A stretch of DNA of 64,000 nucleotides from an uncultured Flavobacteriales bacterium (GTDB taxonomy: Bacteria > Bacteroidota > Bacteroidia > Flavobacteriales_G > Salibacteraceae). This document shows positions 55,777 to 62,966 of this stretch, one piece after another (within the stretch, counting starts at the first letter, position 1; every line of letters begins with the position of its first letter). The notes below the pieces were generated by a model that was not told where the DNA came from, did no database searches, and saw only the letters and a program-made list of their open reading frames with translations. The position numbers and the translations under genes are program-made. The stretch covers positions 220,506-284,505 of the forward strand of contig CAKZKD010000028.1 of the NCBI GenBank assembly GCA_937121175.1. The letters are read 5' to 3'.

Positions 55777-57615
55777 ATGAACGAAACTCAACAAGAACTT
55801 AAAGAAATTACCATTTTATTCGCTGGAGATTCAGGAGATGGAATGCAATTAACGGGTAATGAATTTGCCAATACCAATGCATTGTTTGGTAATGATTTGG
55901 CTACTTTCCCAAACTTCCCAGCTGAAATTCGAGCACCGCTCGGTACAGTTGCAGGTGTATCTGGTTTTCAAATGAAATTTGGAAGCACGGAAATATTCAC
56001 TCCAGGAGACCAAGCCGATGTAATGGTGGCTATGAACTCAGCAGGTCTAAAGTCAAGCTTGCATAATTTAAGGCGTGACGGATTAGTAATTATCAACTCC
56101 TCTGGTTTTGATAAAAAGAACCTAAAACTAGCCAAATACGAGACGAGTCCACTAGAAGATGATACGCTTAAATATTATCGAGTGTACCAAATGGACATCA
56201 CCAAATTGACCCAAGAAACGCTCAAAGATTCTGGTCTTGGACGAAAAGATGTTGAGCGCTCCAAAAACATGTTTGTGCTGGGTTACCTGTACTGGATGTT
56301 CAATCGAAAAATGGACGGTACCGAATCTTTCTTAAAAAGAAAATTCGCTTCAAAACCTGAAATTTTAAATGCTAACCTTGCTGTTTTAAAAGCTGGTTAC
56401 CACTATGGAGATACTACTGAAACCTTCACTTCAAGATACGATGTAAAAAAAGCAGATTTACCAAAAGGAAAGTACCGTTCAATCATGGGAAATCAGGCGA
56501 CAGCGATGGGATTGATTGCCGCTGCACAGAAATCGGGTTTACAATTATTTTATGGTTCCTACCCTATTACACCTGCTTCGGATATTTTACATGAATTGGC
56601 CAAACACAAAAATTTTGGCGTAAAAACTTTTCAAGCGGAAGACGAAATTGCAGCAGTTACCGCATGCATTGGAGCTTCTTTTGGAGGGGCTTTAGCAACA
56701 ACAGGTTCATCTGGACCTGGCATCGCCCTGAAAGGTGAAGCGCTCGGATTGGCCGTGATGTTAGAAATTCCTTTGGTGGTGGTCAACGTTCAACGTGGTG
56801 GCCCTTCAACTGGTTTACCCACCAAAACAGAACAATCGGATTTAATGCAAGCACTTTACGGAAGGAATGGAGAAGCGCAAACTATGGTTATTGCTCCTTC
56901 AACGCCAAAAGACGCATTTGAAACAGCATTTGAAGCCTGCCGATTAGCAGTGGAACACATGATGCCTGTAATGATGTTGAGTGACGGATATATTGCCAAT
57001 GGTTCTGAGCCTTGGGCGTTTCCAAAAGCAGCAGATTTACCAGAAATAACTCCAAAATTTGCCAACCCAAAAGCGTACGAAGACAAGGAATATTTGCCTT
57101 ATAAACGTGACGAAAATTTGGTTAGAGAATGGGCTATTCCGGGAATGCCGGGATTGGAGCACCGAGTTGGTGGTTTGGAAAAAGAGGAGTTAACGGGTAA
57201 TGTTTCGTACGACCCAGACAATCACGAGCACATGGTAAAAACACGTGCGGCTAAAATCCAGAAAATTGAAGACGATATTCCACTTCAAACGATTGACCAA
57301 GGTGCCGAAAAAGGCAAATTGTTAATCTTGGCTTGGGGTTCTCCTCATGGGGCAATTAAAACAGCGGTTCGTCAATTACTAGAAGATGGTTACGACGTGA
57401 GTCACGCGCACATTAAATACCTCAACCCATTCCCAAAAAACTTGGGAGATATTCTAAAGAACTTCGATAAAGTATTGATTCCAGAAATCAACGACGGGCA
57501 ATTGGATATTCTGATTCGAAATAAATTTTTGGTGCCTTCTGAGCGATTGTGTAAGATTAAAGGCTTGCCGTTTACGGCAAAAGAAATTATCGAAAAAGTA
57601 AAAGCGATTTACTAA
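55777..57615 (+). CDS. korA: 2-oxoacid (2-oxoglutarate):ferredoxin oxidoreductase, fused gamma-alpha subunit
   Basis: This 612-residue protein has the N-terminal gamma-type domain (FAGDSGDGMQLTG, residues about 10-190) fused to the alpha-type pyrimidine-binding domain (from about 225, MGNQATAMGLIAAAQKSGL, then YPITPASDILHEL). The alpha part keeps FQAEDEIAAV and TTGSSGPG. With KorB it oxidises 2-oxoglutarate to succinyl-CoA with ferredoxin, a variant TCA step. The 2-oxoglutarate choice is by family resemblance and is likely but not proved. The start ATG 55777 is preferred to an upstream TTG (55714), which lies before the promoter-like box. Confidence 0.92.
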   Translation: MNETQQELKEITILFAGDSGDGMQLTGNEFANTNALFGNDLATFPNFPAEIRAPLGTVAGVSGFQMKFGSTEIFTPGDQADVMVAMNSAGLKSSLHNLRRDGLVIINSSGFDKKNLKLAKYETSPLEDDTLKYYRVYQMDITKLTQETLKDSGLGRKDVERSKNMFVLGYLYWMFNRKMDGTESFLKRKFASKPEILNANLAVLKAGYHYGDTTETFTSRYDVKKADLPKGKYRSIMGNQATAMGLIAAAQKSGLQLFYGSYPITPASDILHELAKHKNFGVKTFQAEDEIAAVTACIGASFGGALATTGSSGPGIALKGEALGLAVMLEIPLVVVNVQRGGPSTGLPTKTEQSDLMQALYGRNGEAQTMVIAPSTPKDAFETAFEACRLAVEHMMPVMMLSDGYIANGSEPWAFPKAADLPEITPKFANPKAYEDKEYLPYKRDENLVREWAIPGMPGLEHRVGGLEKEELTGNVSYDPDNHEHMVKTRAAKIQKIEDDIPLQTIDQGAEKGKLLILAWGSPHGAIKTAVRQLLEDGYDVSHAHIKYLNPFPKNLGDILKNFDKVLIPEINDGQLDILIRNKFLVPSERLCKIKGLPFTAKEIIEKVKAIY

Positions 57616-57637
57616 CCTCAGCCAAAAACAAAAGATT

Positions 57638-58651
57638 ATGTCAGATACACTTACAGCTAAAGATTTTGCGACAGATCAAGACGTCAGATGGTGTCCGGGT
57701 TGTGGTGACTACTCCATATTAAAACAGGCGCAAAGCGTTGTAGCTGAATTGGGCCGAAAACGCGAAGAAATCGTTTTCATTTCTGGAATTGGTTGTTCTA
57801 GTCGTTTCCCTTATTACATGGAAACCTACGGTATGCACTCCATTCACGGAAGAGCAACTTCTATTGCTAGCGGACTTAAAGCTACTCGCCCAGAATTGGA
57901 TGTTTGGATTATTACTGGTGATGGCGATTCACTTTCGATTGGTGGCAATCATTTGATTCACCTTCTGCGAAGAAATTTTGACGTGAATATTCTATTATTC
58001 AACAATGAAATTTACGGCCTTACCAAAGGACAATATTCACCCACCTCACCAGAGGGAAAAGTAACGAAGAGTACTCCTTTTGGAGCGCTAGACCATGCGT
58101 TTAATCCTTCGGCAGTTGCCCTTGGTGCAGATTGCAGCTTTTTTGCCCGCACCATGGACCGCGACCCAAAACATTTAAAAGAAATTTTGAAACGAGGAAA
58201 TGCACATGCTGGTGCTTCTCTAATTGAGATTTACCAAAACTGTAACGTATTTAACGACGGTGCTTTTTTCACTTTCACTGATAAAGCCACAAAAGGCGGT
58301 TCTACCCTATTCTTAGAGCAAGGTCAACCTTTGGTTTTTGGAGCAGAAAAAGAATTTGGCGTCAAGTTAGACGGCTTCAAACCCCAAGTGGTAAACCTAA
58401 ACGAAGGTCATTCTTTAGACGATTTATGGGTGCACGACGAACACGATTACATGAAAGCTACCTTGCTTTCCAGAATGTTTGATGTACCAAGCGAAGGGAG
58501 TTTACCTCGTCCGTTTGGAGTTTTCTATTCCGCAGAGAGAGGTACTTATGAAGTTGCACTTGATGCTCAAATTGCAGAAGCTACTGAAGCACTTGGAAAA
58601 GGTGATTTGGATGCTTTATTGGCTGGTAATAGTACTTGGGAGATTAAGTAA
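57638..58651 (+). CDS. korB: 2-oxoacid (2-oxoglutarate):ferredoxin oxidoreductase, beta subunit
   Basis: This 337-residue subunit binds thiamine diphosphate (GDGDSLSIGGNHLIHLLRRN) and has the WCPGCGDYSIL cysteines that help ligate the iron-sulphur cluster, together with FISGIGCSSRFPYY. It completes the enzyme with korA, 22 bases upstream in the same operon. The separate ferredoxin-like delta subunit found in some organisms is not present here, as expected for two-subunit enzymes. Confidence 0.94.
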   Translation: MSDTLTAKDFATDQDVRWCPGCGDYSILKQAQSVVAELGRKREEIVFISGIGCSSRFPYYMETYGMHSIHGRATSIASGLKATRPELDVWIITGDGDSLSIGGNHLIHLLRRNFDVNILLFNNEIYGLTKGQYSPTSPEGKVTKSTPFGALDHAFNPSAVALGADCSFFARTMDRDPKHLKEILKRGNAHAGASLIEIYQNCNVFNDGAFFTFTDKATKGGSTLFLEQGQPLVFGAEKEFGVKLDGFKPQVVNLNEGHSLDDLWVHDEHDYMKATLLSRMFDVPSEGSLPRPFGVFYSAERGTYEVALDAQIAEATEALGKGDLDALLAGNSTWEIK

Positions 58652-58686
58652 TCGATTGTAAAACAAACGATTCTCTCCTTCCAATA

Positions 58687-58855
58687 CGTCATTCCGTAAG
58701 TGTAATTAAACCCAACTTTCTTTTTCGAAAGTTGGTGTGAAATAGCTGTACGGAATCTTTTCTCTATTGGAATACACGCATTTAAAAATAGATTCTGTAT
58801 AGAAGTTTCTCTAAATTCCTTCGTCATTAAGTTCAACTAATCTTACGGAATGACG
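58687..58855. repeat. 169-bp MITE-like element with 14-bp terminal inverted repeats
   Basis: CGTCATTCCGTAAG at 58687-58700 is exactly repeated in reverse complement at 58842-58855. Inside are a perfect hairpin (58712-58720 with 58727-58735, six-base loop) and a weaker pair (GTACGGAATCT near 58748 with AGATTCTGTAT near 58790). No open reading frame or clear target duplication is present. It fills most of the gap between korB and the DUF4143 gene. Confidence 0.6.
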
Positions 58856-58878
58856 GTGAAATTTTTAAGTAATGCAGA

Positions 58879-60003
58879 TTATTCTGTAATAAAGTCCATG
58901 TAATTCTCATTCGTAATGAGTTGTGTAATCGCATTGGGGTATGCGTTGGTAAACGCCTTGGTAATTTTTCCTTTTGAGAGCGGATTCCATTTAAACTCGT
59001 AACCGTACAAATTTCCTTCGCGCTCTTCTAAGTAATCAACTTCTTGCTGCGCCTTGGTTCTCCAAAAAAAACGATTAGCCCTTATTTTGTTGTAGTTCAA
59101 GTACTTCATACGTTCCGAAATCATAAAATTCTCCCACAAAGCACCAACGTCTTGTCGTAAGTCAATTTGATTGTAATTGGCAATGAGTGCATTGCGAACA
59201 CCGTTGTCGTAGAAGTATACTTTTCGTGTTTTAGTCAACTCGTTTCTTGGGTTTCGGCTGTAGGTGGGTAACCGGAAAACAATAAAACTTTGTTCCAATA
59301 AAAGAATGTAATTCTCCACCGTTTCGCTACTAAGCCCTACAATTTTACCCAACTCATGATACGATACTTGATTGCCCAATTGAAACGCCAATGCCTGAAG
59401 TAATTTGACCAGCTTATCGCTTTTCATAAGATTGCCAAGCATCAAAATGTCTTTGAATAAATAACTATCAACCAATTGAGAAAGCAACTCGACCTCATCG
59501 CCTTCGGCCGTAATTATTTCTGGATAAAAACCGTAAATGAGGCGGTGTTTTAGTAACCTGTGTTCGGTAATGGCTCCGTGGTGGTTTATCATTTCTTCTA
59601 CCGAAACAGGAAACATGATGTATTCAAACTTTCGACCAGTGAGTGGTTCGTTGAGTTTATTAGAAATTTCAAAAGCCGAAGAGCCGGTTGCAATAAGCTG
59701 CACACCTTGTAATTCGTCGGTTATCAATTTTAGTTTTCGGCCAATATCAGGAATTTGTTGGGCTTCGTCAATTATCAGCAATTTAACACCAGCCAAATCT
59801 TTCTTAAGCCATGAAGTATTCGGGTTTTCAAAAAAAACACGAGTATCTTGGTTGTCAGCGTTTAGTCTTAAAACGCCTTCTGTCGATTTTGCAATTTGGT
59901 TAATTAACGTGGTTTTACCAACCTGCCTAGCTCCTATAATTATAAGTGCCTTTCCTTTAAAAAGTCGATTTTCTACATTTTTTACTAACTGCCTGTAAAT
60001 CAT
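58879..60003 (-). CDS. AAA ATPase with DUF4143 domain
   Basis: This 374-residue protein has an N-terminal AAA_14-type P-loop domain (Walker A GARQVGKTTL at about residues 24-33, Walker B KLLIIDEAQQIPD) and a C-terminal DUF4143 domain that contains EVDYLEEREGNLYGYEFKW, reminiscent of the ExK-like core of PD-(D/E)XK nucleases. Such proteins are patchily distributed and often duplicated in bacteria; their role is unsettled. It stands alone. The region upstream holds unusual palindromic repeats and a promoter-like box almost touching the start, and downstream lies the MITE-like element. These surroundings suggest a mobile or recently acquired gene, but that is inference. Confidence 0.85.
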   Translation of the reverse strand: MIYRQLVKNVENRLFKGKALIIIGARQVGKTTLINQIAKSTEGVLRLNADNQDTRVFFENPNTSWLKKDLAGVKLLIIDEAQQIPDIGRKLKLITDELQGVQLIATGSSAFEISNKLNEPLTGRKFEYIMFPVSVEEMINHHGAITEHRLLKHRLIYGFYPEIITAEGDEVELLSQLVDSYLFKDILMLGNLMKSDKLVKLLQALAFQLGNQVSYHELGKIVGLSSETVENYILLLEQSFIVFRLPTYSRNPRNELTKTRKVYFYDNGVRNALIANYNQIDLRQDVGALWENFMISERMKYLNYNKIRANRFFWRTKAQQEVDYLEEREGNLYGYEFKWNPLSKGKITKAFTNAYPNAITQLITNENYMDFITE

Positions 60004-60007
60004 ACAA

Positions 60008-60015
60008 CAAAAGTA
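60008..60015 (-). promoter_or_regulatory. -7-like box (TACTTTTG) next to the DUF4143 start
   Basis: On the minus strand TACTTTTG matches TAnnTTTG but ends only four bases before the ATG at 60003. If used, the message would be leaderless or nearly so; it could also be chance. Confidence 0.3.
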
Positions 60016-60048
60016 GGTAATAATTTTATAATCGAAAAATTAATAGTT

Positions 60049-60109
60049 TTTTTTCGAATCAATCTTAAAAATTGATATGATTTTTTCAAATCAATCTGAA
60101 AAAATCATA
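60049..60109. repeat. Paired direct repeats forming palindromes upstream of the DUF4143 gene
   Basis: Two copies of TTTTTTCrAATCAATCTkAAAAA start at 60049 and 60081, 32 bases apart. The second copy sits in a perfect 13-bp inverted repeat (TATGATTTTTTCA 60076-60088 with 60097-60109, loop AATCAATC). They lie 45-105 bases upstream of the DUF4143 start and could be operator or recombination sites. Confidence 0.6.
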
Positions 60110-60139
60110 GTTTTTATTGTTGAGATTTTGAAAAATGAG

Positions 60140-60160
60140 ACTCTGAAACAAGTTCAGAGT
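60140..60160. repeat. REP-like hairpin
   Basis: ACTCTGAA (60140-60147) pairs with TTCAGAGT (60153-60160) around the loop ACAAG, followed by GACG. Similar hairpins recur as dispersed repeats in several Bacteroidota genomes, to my recollection. This is the only copy I found in the window. Confidence 0.45.
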
Positions 60161-60194
60161 GACGTGGGATAAGCAACTAAAATCAAGAGAGCAA

Positions 60195-60908
60195 TTAATC
60201 TTCAGACATGTTGTGATACACGTTAATCACATCATCGTCTTCTTCAATTTTTTCGAGGAGTTTATCTACGTCTTTGCGCTCTTCATCGTCAAGCGTTTTG
60301 GTATCGTGTGGAATTCTTTCAGTACCCGATTCCATTACTTCGATATTCTTTTCGTCTAACCCTTTTTGGATATTGCCAAATTCGGTAAACGGTCCCATTA
60401 CCATCAAATCTTCCTCGTCACCTTCAATTTCATCAACTCCATAGTCGATTAATTCAAGTTCCAATTCTTCAATATCTAGTCCTTCAGGATTTACTTTAAA
60501 GAAACACTTATGGTCGAACATAAACTCAACGCTTCCGCTGGTTCCGAGACTTCCGTTGCACTTATTAAAATAGCTACGCACGTTGGCCACCGTTCTTGTG
60601 GTATTATCCGTAGCCGTTTCAATAAGCACGGCAATTCCATTGGCGCCATAACCTTCGTAAACCATTTCCTTAAAGTCGGCCATATCCTTATCGGTAGCTT
60701 TCTTTATGGCACGCTCCACATTATCCTTGGGCATATTGGCTGCTTTGGCATTTTGAATTGCCATGCGCAACCGAAGGTTACTATCAGGAGAAGGCCCACC
60801 TTCTTTGGCAGCAAGGGTAATTTCTTTACCAATTCGGGTAAACGCTTTGGACATTGCTGACCAACGTTTCATCTTTCTTGCCTTTCTGAATTCAAATGCT
60901 CTTCCCAT
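60195..60908 (-). CDS. YebC/PmpR-family protein (TACO1 homologue)
   Basis: This 237-residue protein begins MGRAFEFRKARKMKRW, and NPKDNVERAIK-type sequence (MPKDNVERAIKKA) and EGYGANGIAVLIE are strong signatures of the family. Members bind DNA as regulators in some bacteria; recent work on others links them to translation of proline-rich stretches, as for human TACO1. The acidic C-terminus (LLEKIEEDDDVINVYHN) is normal. A TAGCTTCG box (complement 60928-60935), one base off the promoter consensus, lies 19 bases upstream. Confidence 0.93.
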   Translation of the reverse strand: MGRAFEFRKARKMKRWSAMSKAFTRIGKEITLAAKEGGPSPDSNLRLRMAIQNAKAANMPKDNVERAIKKATDKDMADFKEMVYEGYGANGIAVLIETATDNTTRTVANVRSYFNKCNGSLGTSGSVEFMFDHKCFFKVNPEGLDIEELELELIDYGVDEIEGDEEDLMVMGPFTEFGNIQKGLDEKNIEVMESGTERIPHDTKTLDDEERKDVDKLLEKIEEDDDVINVYHNMSED

Positions 60909-60983
60909 GATAAATTGTATTGAAAAGCGAAGCTAAGAAAATGGACGAAATCACCCTACAGTAAACAGCGGGTTTTACAGAAT

Positions 60984-62306
60984 TTAATGCCTAATAACAA
61001 TGGTCTCTTGGTACACTTTGTTATTGGCTATTGCTTGAATAAAATAAATGCCATTTTCCAATTCAGCAACATCTACTTGTTTTGCTGGTTGCACTAGTGC
61101 TATCTCCTGACCAACCGAATTGTAAATATTTAATTCCGAGATTCCCTCTAAATCAATATTCAGAACATCATTTGCGGGGTTAGGGTAAATAGAAAATTTA
61201 GGTTGAATAATAGCCTCCACAACCGTTGTAGTATCTTTTGGTTTGGTTGTATCTCCCGGGTTGGTTGTGCCAGAAGAACCATTGATTCTTGCTAGCTTTA
61301 CATTCCAAGTATTAGCTGTAATATTTACGCTATCTCTTGCTCTGCCTACCGTTACAAATCCACCGCCAACACACGCAGCTGTAGATTGAAAAATTCCACC
61401 GCCATTTACCGCAGAAATATTCTCGGTTAATCGAAGAGAAGTAAGGCTATCAAAATTCATCGTTCTTGTCTCCACGTAAGGCATGTTGTCTTTTGACCCA
61501 ACCATATAAATGGTATCATTCTCTACATGAGTATCCCAAATGTTATCCTCCAAATCAGTAACGCTTTTTTCTTTCCCGTTGGCATCAAGAATAATAACCT
61601 TAGTTTGTGCAATTAAAATCAATTCACCATTTGCCCTTTCGATTGCATTCATTTTATTGAAACTAATAAAAACCACTTCATTGTATGTCCATATAGTATC
61701 ACCATTACTGTCAAACTTAACAGCCAAGGGGTAATCATCCCAATTACCAGAAGCAAGAAAATTACCATCGTTCAACTTTATTATAGACGAAAACTCAGAA
61801 AATGAGGATTGAGGGACGCCCATAGTCCAAACCGTATCTCCCATTTGGTCTAGCTTTGACACAAAAGGCGTTCTAGAATTTACAGAACCTCCAACATAAA
61901 TATCGTTACCCTCTAATAAAATTGAAGCAACGCCTCTTGTAGAACCCGTTTCGTAAACGGTCTTTGTCCATACGGTATCAAAATTTGCATCAAGTTTGGC
62001 CAAAGCAGGCTTTCTTCCAATAGTTCCACCCACATAAATTCCATTTGAATTTGACGCTAATGCTTGATGACGACCTATGTTATAATCAGCCGCACCAGCT
62101 CCTGTTGAATCTCCATTGTCATTAAACGTATAATACTTATCTCCATATAGAGCAAAGTAGGAATCAGCACCAAGGGTGGTTACCAATCCGTTTGAAAATA
62201 GACTCACTCTATCGTATTGTTTTACCCAATTTGTATCTATTCGTTGACCACACAAAGCGATTGAACTAATGACACCAATTAACCCTAGAAATAAACCCTT
62301 TTTCAT
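60984..62306 (-). CDS. T9SS-secreted beta-propeller-like protein
   Basis: The 440-residue protein has a signal peptide (about 1-20, ending ALCGQ) and a series of repeated beta-strand units such as KLDQMGDTVWTMG and KFDSNGDTIWTYN. These resemble the DxxGDTxWT repeats of secreted propeller-type proteins in Bacteroidota. A Thr/Pro-rich linker (about 350-365) leads to a type A sorting domain that starts FSIYPNPAND and ends ETIVIRH. It is predicted to be exported by T9SS and anchored or released; its ligand is unknown. It diverges from the small sorting-domain gene at 62475. Confidence 0.87.
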   Translation of the reverse strand: MKKGLFLGLIGVISSIALCGQRIDTNWVKQYDRVSLFSNGLVTTLGADSYFALYGDKYYTFNDNGDSTGAGAADYNIGRHQALASNSNGIYVGGTIGRKPALAKLDANFDTVWTKTVYETGSTRGVASILLEGNDIYVGGSVNSRTPFVSKLDQMGDTVWTMGVPQSSFSEFSSIIKLNDGNFLASGNWDDYPLAVKFDSNGDTIWTYNEVVFISFNKMNAIERANGELILIAQTKVIILDANGKEKSVTDLEDNIWDTHVENDTIYMVGSKDNMPYVETRTMNFDSLTSLRLTENISAVNGGGIFQSTAACVGGGFVTVGRARDSVNITANTWNVKLARINGSSGTTNPGDTTKPKDTTTVVEAIIQPKFSIYPNPANDVLNIDLEGISELNIYNSVGQEIALVQPAKQVDVAELENGIYFIQAIANNKVYQETIVIRH

Positions 62307-62474
62307 ACCCTTTTAGTTTTTACAATGCAAAAGAACATACTACCCTACAAATCGAAATACGTACATCACCGTAAAAATTTACGTGAAAACCGTATTTATC
62401 CGACCAATACTTACCAATGAGTTCATTATCTCCCTCTCAAATCATTACCTTCGCATGGCTAAAACCATTCGGCA

Positions 62475-62957
62475 ATGAATTTAAAAACACAGACAATATC
62501 GTTCCTTTTTTTATTGACGACATTCGCAAGTTTTGGACAGGAAATTATTGGAACTTCGGGGGGCACTGACTCGATTGCAAATGCGGAAGTTTCTTGGAGT
62601 ATCGGTGAAGCAATTATTGAAACTGCAACTGTAGGTTCTACGGATATTACCCAAGGATTTGTTCAACCAAGTTTTACTATAGTCTCGGTCGAAGAAAAAA
62701 ACCTCAACAATTGGAACGTTTCAATATTTCCAAATCCGGCTAAGAATTATTTTTCTGTATCACTTTCAGAATTCTCGAACCAAGAGTTAATTGTAAAGAT
62801 TTCGGCCATTAATGGTCAATTAGTCAAAGAATTATTACTGACATCAAATAATCAGGAAGTATTCATTGACGAGTTACTTCCAGCAACCTATACGGTTGAA
62901 ATATTAAGTTCAAACGGTAAATATTACCAAAATCTACGTCTTGTTAAGACCCACTAG
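62475..62957 (+). CDS. Small T9SS sorting-domain protein
   Basis: The protein has 160 residues: a signal peptide (about 1-21, ending SFGQ), a short beta-rich segment (IGTSGGTDSIANAEVSWSIG and ITQGFVQP) that is common in small Bacteroidota surface proteins, and a type A sorting domain beginning VSIFPNPAKN and ending LRLVKTH. More than half of the protein is therefore secretion signal, leaving only about 55 residues for a function. It lies nine bases before the repeat protein at 62967, so the two are probably co-transcribed and may be exported together. A TACCTTCG box (62446-62453), one base off the promoter consensus, precedes it. Confidence 0.85.
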   Translation: MNLKTQTISFLFLLTTFASFGQEIIGTSGGTDSIANAEVSWSIGEAIIETATVGSTDITQGFVQPSFTIVSVEEKNLNNWNVSIFPNPAKNYFSVSLSEFSNQELIVKISAINGQLVKELLLTSNNQEVFIDELLPATYTVEILSSNGKYYQNLRLVKTH

Positions 62958-62966
62958 TTCAATACT

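Noticed and set aside
58712..58735. Hairpin after korB as a terminator for korB
   Set aside because: No T tract follows on the plus strand. The hairpin sits inside the inverted-repeat element and is better explained as part of it, though it might weakly terminate minus-strand transcription.
58879..60003. DUF4143 ATPase as part of a toxin-antitoxin or defence pair
   Set aside because: No small partner gene lies on either side; upstream and downstream there is only non-coding repeat DNA.
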